48,148 nt of DNA, from the NCBI GenBank assembly GCA_023375785.1, contig SZWC01002383.1:21962-70109 (forward strand). The letters are read 5' to 3'. The position numbers and the translations under genes were made by a program. A model generated the notes under the pieces. That model made no database searches. It saw only the letters and a list, made by a program, of their open reading frames with translations, and was not told the DNA's origin. Position 1 is the stretch's first letter. The number at the start of each line of letters is the position of its first letter. The stretch is from Penium margaritaceum (lineage: Eukaryota; Streptophyta; Zygnematophyceae; Desmidiales; Peniaceae). Shown piece by piece: positions 22,801-33,295 of the stretch.

Positions 22801-24240
22801 TACATTATTTGGGTCGGCACGAAAACATAGTAAGCTGGCTCTCTAACCAAGGCACTGGCACGCAGAAAGTTTATGGTGGTCATTCATTCTTTTGGGCTTT
22901 GCCCCTTGCCCCAGGATGGTTGAGAGTAGCATGTGTTCTCATTAAATTTCGAGCATCTCGTTGCGCACTTGTGTCACTTCTGCGTGTGTATGGACATGCG
23001 TATCATTGGGTCATTGGGAATTGTTGTAATGTGTGTCGTCCCTATCTGTTTATGGAGCTTACCACTTGGATGTGTCCATGCTCATGCAGATCCCTGATAC
23101 AGACCCAGCTTGCGCCAAAGTAAAGTTGGGTGGAATTTGTCGGGGTGTGAGTCATGGACGCACGATGACCTCTGGGATTGCTGCACATGCATCACATCAG
23201 CAGGTGACTGACTGGATGGAATCCAGTGACGTCCCCTCCATTGACATGAGGAGAGACAGTGTTGGAGGGACTGCTTACGTGCAAGTGTACCATGATCCAC
23301 AAATGAGTAGCAAGGCAGTCAACATAATTAGGTTGCTTCAGAAGTTGTGCCCGATTATGGTTGATGGTGCTTGCATGGTTTTGTGCTTTTGGAAGGGCTT
23401 TCTTGGATTGTTTAGCTAGCCCGGGTGTGACCCCCTGGAATGCATGCTGCCGGTTTTTTTCTGCTCTCCAAATCATGAGGAAAAAACATCTTTAGGTATG
23501 GTCTTGAGATGTGGTCACGTGGGAAAAATCCACATTCGTAGGTGGGCTCGCAGCCCAACCGGTTGTAGGGGAGATCGCTTTTGCTTCCCCAATTGCTCCA
23601 CGTCTCTTACATTTTCTTGATGCACAACTCCTTTGCACGCACACAAAAATCAATGTCGCCAAATCTCTTGTAGGTCCTAGCTTGTACTTCTTGCTTTTCT
23701 TTGCCTCTCCTACTCCTTTACCTCCTACTCGAATCAGAGCAAGGGAAAGGCCAGATGTGCCTAGGAGGGATAGCAAGGGGTTGCAATACCCGTGATCCAA
23801 GGCCTCATTTGCCGTTGTCGCTACCGCCATAGTTGATCTTGCAGCAACAACAGGCATGCAACGACGACGGAACGTGCCACAGCCTTGGCTCTCTTGCCAA
23901 CGGCTACACCACATTCTAAGGAGGCGGCGGTTCTCTTAGCAACCGCTCCCACCATTAGCAACCACCACCACCAAGTGTGCCACTGTGAACCGCCGCAGTC
24001 GCTGATGCAACAGGTTTTTTGGCAGAAGCTGGCGTGCAGAGACAACAGACAATTCTACGTTGTGGCAGCCTTGGCTCTCTCAATGGCAGCTAGGCCACAT
24101 CCTTACGTGGCCGCAATCCCCTTCTCAAGAGGAAGAGTTAATCAAAGCACTTTCATACACTAGAAGAAGTGTGTATAAAAGAAACTGGTGAAATATGAAT
24201 GCTCTAGGAAGATACACAATAGATAAAACTGTTGTGTGGG
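22800..24240. other. Unassigned stretch
   Basis: Follows the copia RNase H, so the left part may hold its 3' untranslated region or LTR, but no partner LTR is visible. A plus-strand frame at 23033-23419 (128 codons) has no recognisable domain. An imperfect repeat of about 45 bp containing CAGCCTTGGCTCTCT occurs at 23879 and near 24067. I find no supportable gene. Confidence 0.35.
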
Positions 24241-25015
24241 TTGAGCTAGAGGTGGATGGATAGATTATGCGGTGGGTGGGGGGGAGGAGGTGAAATTGTA
24301 TGTGGGGAGTGCATAAGGAGGTGCATGATATCTCTGGTGTCTTGTGGTTATATGAGTACGCTAGTGTGAAAAATCATGTACGTTTGGCTTGGAGTGGGTA
24401 CACGGGGGAGGGGGATTCGTTGGGTGAAAGTGCACGTGGGGATTGTATGCGGAGGTGCATGATTGTATGACTGAAGTGTGTGTGAAACTGGACACTAGTG
24501 TATACTGAACTCTAGGCAATGTGGGAGGGGGTGGGGTTGAAAGTGTATGCTAGGAGTGAATGTGGAGGTGTACAGTTGTATATGATATTGCATGGTTTAA
24601 GGAACAATATTGTGGAAGGTAGGAGGGGGGAGGGGGTAAGGTGAAAGTGTATGTGTAGAGTGTATGAGGAGGTGTACAGATATGGAGTCTAGTGTGGATG
24701 GATTTGTACACTTGTGTATGATATTTCATGGGCTAGAGGTAGGTAGGCTAGGCTAGATGCAAGTGGAAGGGTAGGCGCAGGGCTCAGAGTGCAAGTGAGG
24801 ATTGAATGTGGGGGTGTACATTTAGATGGATTGGTTGTACATCAAAATGTGTACTAGTGTTTAATGTTGTTTTGTCCTAGCAGGATGAGTGTGGAAGGTT
24901 TGAGGAGAGGGGGGTGATGGTGAAAGTGTATGTGGGAAGTGTATGAAGAGGTGTGTGTAACTTTCAATGTGGTGTAGGTGAAGGTGTACACAAGTGTACA
25001 GGTTTATTGGAGGGA
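24241..25015 (+). repeat. Six-unit diverged tandem repeat with G-runs
   Basis: Six head-to-tail units begin with G-runs near 24271, 24404, 24522, 24619, 24762 (weak) and 24902, spacing 97-143 bp. Each G-run is followed by a shared block of the form GTGAAAGTGTATGTGG, a second block GTATGAGGAGGTGTACA, and often ACTAGTGTATA. Units differ from one another by many substitutions and indels, so the array is old. No coding frame runs through it. I do not recognise the family. Confidence 0.75.
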
Positions 25016-25510
25016 AAATTACACATCTTTTTAACTTCACACTTGTACTTAAGTATGAAGAATGAATTTCTTGTCTTATATTTGTAGTGAACTTTCTTTA
25101 GGTATGAATGAACATATATAAAAGAAAAAAAAACCTATGAGTTTTATGACAAATTTTCTACCCTTACAAATCAGTATGATGTCTTAGAAATGGTTTTACA
25201 ACAATGTGTGTGGTGAAAAGAATTTTGTATGATAGTTAGTTGTTTCATATCACTCTAATAGGGGTTTTTTCATGGAAGCTACTTATTTTTAATGCACGGA
25301 TTCTGATACTTTCATCCCAAGGTTTCTTGATCTCAACAAGTGGTAGAGACGATGACCTAGTTTTGTCCCCTTTCAGGGTGAACGGGCATGATTGTACATT
25401 TGAAGTCGCTGGTATGAAAACGACGACCTGCCGTCGTCATTTTGTTGATCGAGGTTTCTGAGATCGGAACTGCCTATTGTTTTGTTTTACTCATTCTTCT
25501 TGCAGGAATT
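25016..25510. other. AT-rich spacer between repeat units
   Basis: Contains poly-A rich sequence (25118-25133) and a plus-strand frame of 73 codons at 25240-25461 with no recognisable motif. No gene is supported. Confidence 0.35.
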
Positions 25511-25620
25511 CTCATCCCCACACCCCCCCCCCCTCCCCGCAAGAGAGTGCACGTGTTGATTGTATGAGGTGGTATTCGACCAGACATGCACAACTCTGGC
25601 AATATCATGCAATAGTGCGC
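25511..25620 (+). repeat. Dispersed unit of the G/C-run repeat family
   Basis: A C-run (25523-25539) is followed by GAGAGTGCACGTGTTGATTG and TATGAGGTGG. It matches the body of the tandem units at 24.2-25.0 kb in the same orientation, but with C-runs in place of G-runs. Confidence 0.55.
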
Positions 25621-26395
25621 ATTCAGTCGGAACACTTCCGCAAAGGTTTGTAGCTACACTTGTATAAATAGTTCTGACGTGCACCATGAGTAGTGTGGAC
25701 TTCCGTGTATGCTGGATGGCCTGTCCTATGGACCGTCTTTCACATTTTAGTCAGCATCATATATTCTTTGAAAACGTTCTAGGTAATCTCTCTGTTGCAT
25801 TCTGAATGTTGAGACGTCCGATCGGTCCATTCAAATCAATCGGACAGTCTTCGTCTGTCTGTAATCTATTTCTTGATGGACACTACAGCGGCAGTTGATT
25901 GAGATAGATAAACCTCACTTCCTCGTGTGCACGAGGCCGACAGCCACCCTGTAATTGAAGGCACGCTAAACAAAAGACAAAAACTCTCCTTCTCTCTCCA
26001 CCTCTGTCCACCTCTATCAGACTCTCTCACCCTTCGGACATGACAATGTGACACGCTATGCAAGTATGATTAATGCATTAAAAAAATACCCCTTGTCCAT
26101 GCATATCGTGCTGATCGGGTGTCGGGATTCACCTCCCGCCAAGTCGACAGCCGATGTAAGCATGTTAACTGGCGGATCCACGTATGCGGACTCCCGACGC
26201 TCGAATCATTCATTTGTTTGCCGCTGCAAGGTCGTCCGTAAAGGGCCAGGTTTGTGATCGAAGAGCTAGAGTTTTTCTATTGAAACATGCGAAGTTATTA
26301 CGGTCAGCAGAGTCCATTGCGGAAAGAAGGCGTCGACAGGCGCCGACAGTGGATCGAGGTGCATCGACGGCCCGGAAAGGTTGCACTGACTTGTG
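25621..26395. other. Unassigned spacer
   Basis: No gene was recognised. Small inverted repeats occur: GTCCGAT/ATCGGAC (25816-25822 with 25839-25845) and CCTCGTG/CACGAGG near 25921-25936. Short overlapping frames on both strands at 26.2-26.5 kb are not convincing. Confidence 0.35.
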
Positions 26396-26770
26396 CACTT
26401 CTGTACATCTGCATTCTTCTCGCTTGGTGTTTGACGTGCACTTCCTCATACAGCCGCCACATGCACTTCTAGGCTCAAGGGGGATGGAGGACTAAGACCC
26501 GGACCCCCCCCCTCCCTCGCCACCAGTGAAGTGCATAGTGCGATTGAATATGGAAGTGCACAGTCCTCACGGTACATCTCGAGGACAATCCAACACAAGT
26601 GAACTAGGGAACATTCGTGGAACTGTCTACAATGAATACACACTTGTGCACACTTGACAGGTTTATGCGTATGTTTCGTCGTGCACATCCACATGCACCC
26701 TCCACATTTACTTCGTGGGGTGGGCGGGAAGAGGAGGGGGGGGCCTGGAGCGAAGTGACAGATTAGGTCT
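26396..26770. repeat. Three dispersed units of the G/C-run repeat family, two inverted
   Basis: 26400-26490 and 26630-26760 carry the unit on the minus strand (C-run, then AAGTGCATGTGG-like and GTATGAGGAAGTGCAC-like blocks). 26500-26600 carries it on the plus strand beginning with a C-run at 26503. The first two meet at their run ends, giving a G-run facing a C-run (26490-26515), a potential foldback. These are the same blocks as at 24.2-25.0 kb. Confidence 0.5.
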
Positions 26771-27295
26771 TGACGTTGTAGGATTCTCGATGAGAACGGC
26801 AACTATGATGGTCGCTTTTTCAACTCCTGAGAACTCCATAAGTACCCACTCCACACTTTAGAACTCCAAAATAGGTGATCTTAGTGATCACAGCACGTAG
26901 AACGTACAAAAAAATGGGTTACGACTTGAGAACAAGAAACAAATTGAAGAATGTTCGAGTCTCATCTTTTTGTGTGTGCAAATATTACCTGATCATTCCG
27001 TGTAGAAAAATGTTAAATTCTAAACAAACATGTCTAAATGTTCTGATGGACAAAGAATCACAAGAGGAAGCTTGTGGGGGCTACGAGAAGAAAAGGAAGC
27101 TTCCGTGAAAGTTTATCAGGTTTGAGATCCCTTTGTTCATAAGTGTGTATGGAAAAGGTGAAATCTCTGTGGTATGGAAGGTTCTTACCATCTTCCATTG
27201 TTTATAAACCACTTGAAGTAAACATCCAAGAAACTTCACATGTATGGTTCAATGTGGTGTACACTGTTTGTGAAGTGCATGAATTTGGGATGATT
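26771..27295. other. Unassigned spacer
   Basis: AT-rich, with a 77-codon plus-strand frame at 26875-27108 rich in Lys/Arg and without a recognisable domain. I see no repeat or gene. Confidence 0.35.
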
Positions 27296-27299
27296 GGTT

Positions 27300-28010
27300 C
27301 CAGTTCCAGTGCTGCAGTAGAGATCACAACACCAGCTGCCATAGGTAGGCCTCGTTGGCTATCGCGGCCGCAGTAGTAGTAGCATTGGCAGCTGTAGTAG
27401 AAATAGCTACGCCGACAACAATAGCACCAGCAATAGCAGTGAGGCGTATGTCGCGGATGGTGGCATTGCTGCAAATTTTCCAACGCCCACTCCTGTGCAG
27501 ATGCAGTTGTCTTGCTGAATCGACAAAGGCGTGCAACCGCACCACCCAAATCGCGAGGTGTCACTCCGCCGCTCAAAGTCAGTACGATCACTCTTTGGTG
27601 CGGCGAAGTCAAGGGCCCTACCTGTATGACCTGCATCGAACAACTGCTTGGGGATGGAGTCGTACTTCAAGGTGTAGTAGGGCTAGAGACCCTCATCCTG
27701 AGCCCGTAGGTAAAAAAACAACTCCCAAGATGCAAACTCTCCCACCTCAAGGGGGAGTGGTGGTGTCTCAAATTCGTTTGGCCTATGCCGAGTACTGGCT
27801 ACACTCCCTAGAGACCCTAGGACACCGGCGACAGACTACTGCTACTGTTGTGGAGCTACTACATGTACTGCAACAAAGACCGTCGGACCAGGCTGGCCAA
27901 GGAGAGGCAGCTGAGAGGATGTGACCGTCTGAGCATACTGTAATGTGGCTAGGAGGTTGCGCAAGTCGCCAACTTACTGCTGAAGAGCGACAACCGGATC
28001 AGATGGCAGT
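27300..28010 (-). pseudogene. Old copia: gag remnant
   Basis: 27640-27720 aligns with 35690-35760 of copia element 1: GGAGTCGTA..., GTAGTAGG, AGAGACCCTCATCCTGAGCCCG versus ATAGACCCTCACCCTGTACCCG. 27955-28005 aligns with the gag N-terminal stretch encoding DPLAALQQQLAAL in element 1 (about 36010-36070). The frame is broken and the 3' side (below about 27300) is lost. With the leader, PBS and LTR to its right, this is the gag end of an older minus-strand element of the same lineage. Confidence 0.7.
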
Positions 28011-28128
28011 ATTGCACTAGTAGAGGTTGATTGTGTTGCACCAATAGTACCAGGACGAGCATGGTACCGGGCGGTGGACGCTGCCTAAACTTGTGTTTTC
28101 TACTTGGGGACGGGGAAAGTTGTCCAAA

Positions 28129-28508
28129 GTAGCTGATGTGGCTGCATCCAGTTGATGTGGATGGAAGTTGCGCAGAAGCTGGAGCGTATGTTGCGCAGAA
28201 GCGTCCGCAACTTCCAACTGCTTACAACTTTGCTTTGCGCAACATACGCTCCAGCTTCCATACGGGGGCTGATCCTGCAGTAGCTGATGTGGCTGCATCC
28301 AGCAAGGAGATTATGCCAGCTGGAGCGTATGTTGCGCTAACATACGCTCCACCATAAGCTGGAGCGTATGTTGCGCAGAAGCGTCCGCAACCCGTTAGAG
28401 CTGCGCAGAAGCTGGAGCGTATGTTGCGCAGAAGCGTCCGCAACTTCCATACAAGCTGATCCTGCAGTAGCTGATGTGGCTGCATCCAGCAAGGAGATTA
28501 TGCCAGCT
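28129..28508. repeat. Mosaic of short direct and inverted repeats in the old copia leader/gag start
   Basis: A 54-bp unit occurs twice without a difference (28268-28321 and 28455-28508), with a 23-bp piece at 28129-28151. A second unit, GCTGGAGCGTATGTTGCGC followed by AGAAGCGTCCGCAAC, occurs on the plus strand at 28178, 28358 and 28411, shortened at 28319, and inverted at 28237-28255. 28321-28351 is a perfect 13-bp hairpin with a 5-nt loop. The array occupies the place where elements 1 and 2 have their glutamine/proline repeat. Confidence 0.9.
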
Positions 28509-28878
28509 ATAGAAATTGAAGAGGAGGATGAGGTTAAAAAGATAATAGGAAGCAGCGGGGACACCTCCTTACTGCACGGGGGTATTGTCGATATGTACGT
28601 CGGCTCCACCTTCGGCGTTGTGCCGCTTAACGTCAACCGCGTGACCGCCTACGTTACCAACGCCTTGGGATCAATGCCGCAAAAAACAAAGGGAAAACAA
28701 AACCGGCACTTTTTCCCCTGTGTCGGGAGCATTTTGAAGCCACAACCAAGCGCGGTGAACTCTGCCAAGAAAACTTCGGCAGACTTTCCCCTGCACTAGC
28801 GCGTATGGAAGTCCACCACCGTTGACGGGCACCTATACGCCGCTGCTTTAGCTCAGTCTGTTACATCTGCTCGTTACG
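28509..28878 (-). other. Old copia: untranslated leader
   Basis: 28560-28878 aligns in outline with the leader of element 1 just before its PBS (37620-37904): shared TTTCCCCTGCACTAGCGCGTATGG-like sequence and ...GCACCTAT.CGCC.... A plus-strand frame (28368-28799) runs across it with an acidic stretch EIEEEDEVKK. Since the element lies on the minus strand, this is more likely incidental than a captured exon. Confidence 0.6.
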
Positions 28879-28890
28879 GCTCTGATACTA
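28879..28890 (-). promoter_or_regulatory. Old copia: primer-binding site
   Basis: Minus strand TAGTATCAGAGC, one base off the initiator-Met tRNA site. It sits directly left of the old LTR, at the same relative position as the intact sites of elements 1 and 2. Confidence 0.75.
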
Positions 28891-28892
28891 AG

Positions 28893-29037
28893 AAGGAAAC
28901 GATGTTGGACTATTCTGGACAAGACAATTTTTGGCCGCCTCACGCACTTGGTTTAAAGTGCATGGCCTGCTACGCCCAAACTCAACGCCTAAGCAACACG
29001 AGCTGCTCGGCTCTTAAAGGACAAACTTTCACTCAAA
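28893..29037 (-). repeat. Old copia 5' LTR, first segment
   Basis: The old LTR begins just after the PBS (exact first base uncertain, 28893-28905). It runs to 29037, where copia element 1 interrupts it. The sequence resumes at 38760. The 7-bp CACTCAA occurs at 29030-29036 and again at 38760-38766, consistent with a target duplication from that insertion. One extra A separates it from the left LTR. Confidence 0.75.
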
Positions 29038-29877
29038 TGGAAAGCCTAGGCAGTAGGTTGGGGCAACAGCGTTGTTGATGTAGCGTGCGGGCTTCCACGC
29101 TCGTTGCTTAAGTCAGCTGCCCCCCTCAGTCTGCTGCTCTAGAGTCTTAGTCTGGAAGCTCTGGTTTTGTTACTCAGAAACGTGCGCGCCAGAGTTAGCG
29201 CCAGAAAGCAGCTGAAAACTGAAAGTAACTGGTTAGGAATGAAGAATGAGCAACAATGGGAGACCCCTCCAAGTTCTAGCTCCCCCCCACTAGTGTAGAA
29301 TTTGTTACTCAGCTAACCAGCCAATCAGAAAATAGCTGTGGACCTATTTTCTGGCAGGCAGGGTTTTCTCGGTGAGCCCTGCCAGACGCCCGACCGCCCA
29401 AAACCCGGGCGTCGTCCGTTTTGCCTGAAAACTGGACCATACCATAATACCGACGCTGCGAACGCAGTCGTGCGGTCAGAATCAGCTAGAAAATTAGTAG
29501 TAGAAAGTTATGACTGCCCGAACCCGGGCAGTGCCTATGGTGGTCCATGATGCCGAACATGGCCATACATCATGCAACAAGGACCCTAGGAAGGGCATGA
29601 CGATGCAGACGCGACGGGACGCGCTGGACGCATGCAGACAACAATTGCGGTGGCAGTGACCGCCGGTAGCACGACTGCCGAGGAAGCCTGCCGATGGAGC
29701 TGAGCACGTCGCCGGAGAGAGGAGGCTCCAGCGAACTGCGAGTAGACCTCAGTGTGCGTCGGCTTCACCGGGTGACGCTCCATCAGGGTTGAGTCTCACC
29801 GTCAGTCAACTACACGCCGATGTACACAAGCCGGGAGGACACAACAGAGCACAATGAGGGATGCCCAAAAACCAACA
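29038..29877 (-). repeat. Copia element 1, 3' LTR
   Basis: Begins TGGAAAGCC and ends AACCAACA on the plus strand (minus-strand TGTTGG...TTCCA). The purine tract GGGGGAG (minus strand, 29878-29885) abuts it, as expected for plus-strand priming. It contains the inverted repeat ACTGCCCG/CGGGCAGT near 29512-29531. Short open frames in it (for example 29783-29586) are shadows. Confidence 0.93.
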
Positions 29878-30400
29878 CTCCCCCATGACTCACAGGCGTA
29901 GTGTACATGGGCGGGCAGAGAAACGGTCAACATCCAGACTCCCCCAAGGTACGCAGAGACGCAGGCAGAGACAAAGAGGGCAACTCACGGACGCACGCCG
30001 ACTGAACTCACAGCCTTCTTGAACGAGTCCCGCTTCAGTGCCTTGGTCAGGAAGTCAGCCAGCTGTCGTGCTGTCTCAACCCATACGATGCTGATGCTGC
30101 CGTCATGCAACAACGAACGCACATAGTGANGATGCGCAAAAACCAACACTCCCCCATGACTCACAGGCGTAGTGTACATGGGCGGGCAGAGAAACGGTCA
30201 ACATCCAGACTCCCCCAAGGTACGCAGAGACGCAGGCAGAGACAAAGAGGGCAACTCACGGACGCACGCCGACTGAACTCACAGCCTTCTTGAACGAGTC
30301 CCGCTTCAGTGCCTTGGTCAGGAAGTCAGCCAGCTGTCGTGTTGTCTCAACCTATACGATGCTGATGCTGCCGTCATGCAACAACGAACGCACATAGTGA
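29860..30400. other. Duplicated 270-bp stretch around a single N (assembly join)
   Basis: 29860-30129 and 30131-30400 are the same 270 bp with about three differences, separated by the N at 30130. The copy spans the LTR end, the polypurine tract and the last codons of RNase H. Such an arrangement is expected when two overlapping contigs are abutted with a one-base gap. The second copy's first bases (GATGCGC) match the other LTR rather than the first copy (GATGCCC). Confidence 0.85.
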
Positions 30401-32275
30401 TACTCAACATTGATGTGCTTTGTGCGTGTGTGATGCACACCGTCATTGTCGGCAATGGCCATGGCACTCTCATTGTCACAATGCAAGTTGATGGATGCGA
30501 CAGACTGACGCAACTCGGACAGTAGACGATGCAACCACACACTCTCACACGCGCCTGAGCCAAGGGCCACGTACTCAGCCTCGGCAGTGCTGCGTGCAAT
30601 GCACCCCTGCTTGCCACTGCGCCAGGACACAGCTGTGTCGCCGACCAGAATGATCCAGCCCGTGCGACTCTTACCGTCTGGACTGCCGGCCCAGTCACTG
30701 TTAGTGTAGCCCACTGCGACGACGGACGGCTGACGGCGGAACATGAGACCTCGCCGAGGAGTCGAGACAACATAGCGCAGTACTCGGATCGCGGCCTCGA
30801 AGTGGAGGTGACGCGGCTCCTGAGAGAACTGGGCCAGGAGGTTGACGGCAAACGCGATGTCTGGGCGCGTCGTCATCGCCAGGAACATCAGTGACCCGAT
30901 GACCCGCAGATACGTGGTCACATCAACTGGCTCCTCCACAACAGCTGGGTCATGACTCTTCAGCTTCACCTGGCCATTGGGTGACATGGGTGAAGATGCG
31001 CTAGGCACGAGGGGCAAGTCCTCGGCGAAGCGAGTGGACAGGGTCTGCACATAGGCAGCCTGGTGGACGTGCAGGATGCCCTGGGAGCGATCATGCTCAA
31101 GCTCCATGCCCAGGAAGACTCGGGCAGACCCGAGGTCCTTCATCTGGTAGGCGGCGTGCAGCAAGTCTTTGACACGCTGGATGGCGGCCGCGTCTGGCGA
31201 TACAATGAGGAGATCGTCAACGTGGACCAGAACCGCGGCGAAGGTCTGACCTCGCGGGCTGATGAACAGTACGGGGTCAGCGATGCTGCGCTGGAGGCGG
31301 CCACGGAGAAGCGTGCTGCTGATCTCCTGGTTCCAACACCGAGGCGACTGCTTCAGGCCATAGAGGGCCTTCCGCAGCCGCCAAACTCTCTCAGTGCCGT
31401 CGTCGAAGCCTGGGGGCTGCGTCATGTAGAGCTCCTCACCATCCAGTGAGCCATGGAGGAATGCGTTGCTCACGTCCATCTGATGCAGCTCCCACCCGTG
31501 CTGGGCAACCAGGCTGAAGAGCGCCCGACTAGTGGAGAACCGACCGATTGGGGCGAAGATCTGGCCGTAATCGACCCCAGGGACCTGAGCAAACCCCTTT
31601 GCTGTGAGGCTGGCCTTGTACTTGTCCAAGGATCCGTCAGGCTTCCACTTACGCCGAAAGACCCACTTGGCACCAATGGCCTTCCGACCTAGAGGGAGGT
31701 CGACGAGGTCATACACGTGGTGCTGTCGGATAGCAGCGAGCTCCTCGGCGCAGGCAGCATCCCAATGTGCGGCCTCAGGNAAGATCTGGCCGTAATCGAC
31801 CCCAGGGACCTGAGCAAACCCCTTTGCTGTGAGGCTGGCCTTGTACTTGTCCAAGGATCCGTCAGGCTTCCACTTACGCCGAAAGACCCACTTGGCACCA
31901 ATGGCCTTCCGACCTAGAGGGAGGTCGACGAGGTCATACACGTGGTGCTGTCGGATAGCAGCGAGCTCCTCGGCGCAGGCAGCATCCCAATGTGCGGCCT
32001 CAGGGGTTGCTCGAGCCTTGCGTAGGGTGGAAGGGTCCTCTGGACGTGCTGTGGACCGCACTAAGAGGACGTGTGCATCACGAGCCCCAGGTGGGATGCG
32101 GGCGAGTGTAGCCACAACAGCATGCCGATTCTCGTGATGAAGCATGGCGTAGCCCAATACAGACTCCGGGTGAAGGTCTGCGATGATGGCGGAAGTGGTC
32201 ATGCCGAGAGCCTTTGTGCCAGGGACCCCACTCACGACCGTGGGAGTTGGAGGAGACACGTGGAGCCACAGGGGG
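29985..32275 (-). pseudogene. Copia element 1: reverse transcriptase and RNase H
   Basis: One open frame (32259-30352, continuing to the natural stop at 29985 once the duplication is discounted). RT motifs are AIGAKWVFRRKWKPDGS, ELHQMDVSNAFLHG, RKALYGLKQSPRCW, the catalytic box, and KDLGSARVFLGMEL. RNase H motifs are GYTNSDWAGSPDGKSRTGW, STAEAEYVAL, CDNESAMAIA and TKHINVEYHYVRSLL. The catalytic box reads HVDD (31213-31224) where element 2 and the family have YVDD, a change likely to damage polymerase activity. The 224-bp duplication at 31556-32004 adds 75 codons in frame. Confidence 0.92.
31556..32004. other. Duplicated 224-bp stretch around a single N (assembly join)
   Basis: 31556-31779 and 31781-32004 are identical as far as I can read, with the N at 31780 between them. 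The repeat encodes the RT N-terminus (AHWDAACAEELAAI to VDYGQI). With the N it adds 225 bases, so the frame is kept and the protein appears to repeat 75 residues. A real element would not carry this; it looks like an unmerged overlap. Confidence 0.9.
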
Positions 32276-33295
32276 TCAAGGCGCCACGGGACGAGGAGCG
32301 ACGGTCTGGGCGCTCACTGTCGGCCGAGGTCGGAGGCTGCCGCCTGGGCCACGTGTGTAGCGCGGTCGGGCAGAAGATGGTCCAGAGTCCGACGGGTCGA
32401 CGGAGGCGGACGGGGCTACTGGTCTGGAGGAGCCAGTAGACGCGACAGGTGCTGCTGGCCCGGAGGGGCCAGCGGACGTGACAGGGGCTACTGGAACAGA
32501 GGGGCCAGCGGACGCGACTGGGGCTGCCGGCCCGGAGGGGCGAGCGGACGCGACTGGGGCTGCTGGCCCGGAGGGGCCAGCGGACGCGACTGGGGCTGCA
32601 GGCCCGGAGGGGCCAGCGGACGCGACTGGGGCTGCTGGCTCGGAGGGGCCAGCGGACGTGACTGGGGCAGCTGGTCCGGAGGGGCCAGCGGACGCGACAA
32701 GAGCTGCGGGCCCAGAAGGGCCAGCAGATGCGACTGGGGCTGTCGGCCCGGAGGGGCCATTGGAAGCGACTGGGGCTGCCGGCCCGGAGGGGCCAGCGGA
32801 CACGACGGGTGCTGCTGGCCCGGAGGGGCCAGCGGACGCGACTGGGGAAGCTGGTCCGGAGGGGCCAGGAGACGCGATGGGGGTAGCTGGCTCGGAAGGG
32901 CCAGTGGACGCGGCTGGGACTGCTGGCCCGGGGGGGCAAGCGGACGTGACAGGGGCTACCAGCTCAGAGGGACGGAGGGATGTGTCACCCGGAAGCAATA
33001 GGACGGAGGACGGACTCACCACTCCCCCATGCGACGGGAGGGACACGGACGAGCCGGAGCGGATGAGGTCGCGGGGAAAAAGGTCCTCAAAGAAGAGGGC
33101 ATCGCGGGACTCGACGATGCAGTGTCGGGATGGGTCCCAGAAGCGCCAGGCCTTGGACTGACGAGACACACCGAGGAAGGTACAGGGGCGTCCGCGGGGG
33201 GCGAGCTTGCCGCCTTGTTGTGGGGCGGGCAGCCAGACAACGGCCACGCAGCCCCAGACACGAGCCGGGCGGAGGTCAGCGCGCCGACCGCACCA
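32276..33295 (-). pseudogene. Copia element 1: integrase C-terminal region and repeat linker
   Basis: Frame 33247-32276 starts with AVVWLPAPQQGGKLAPRGRP and CTFLGVSRQSKAWRFWDPS, the conserved 'FLGYS...KGYR.WDP' patch after the copia integrase core. Then come DLFPRDL and about 15 copies of a 12-residue unit, then RPTVSAQ-type linker leading into reverse transcriptase. It belongs to the same polyprotein as the integrase to its right, from which it is separated by the TAG at 33296-33298. Confidence 0.88.
32405..32955 (-). repeat. 36-bp minisatellite encoding (GPSGPAAPVASA)n, element 1
   Basis: About 15 tandem units of 36 bp, in frame, each coding a variant of GPSGPAAPVASA. All units keep the 12-residue period, and most changes are single residues (E/V/R for G, T/V for A). 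No Cys, few charges: it should be an extended, disordered spacer between integrase and reverse transcriptase. Element 2 has the equivalent at 42365-42900, with different unit variants. Confidence 0.93.

Noticed and set aside
24161..24175. CACTA transposon terminus (CACTAGAAGAAGTG)
   Set aside because: No matching inverted end was found within the next 3 kb, and the duplication and transposase are absent.
28129..28508. CRISPR-like array
   Set aside because: Repeats are irregular, partly inverted and without uniform spacers, in a plant retrotransposon leader.
28368..28799. 143-codon plus-strand frame as a captured host exon (acidic EIEEEDEVKK stretch)
   Set aside because: It lies in the leader and gag start of a minus-strand element and overlaps homologous leader sequence. 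No splice sites or recognised protein.
32183..33161. Plus-strand Gly/Ala-rich, collagen-like frames of 227-272 codons
   Set aside because: They are the opposite strand of the copia linker minisatellite, whose minus-strand reading is continuous with integrase and RT.
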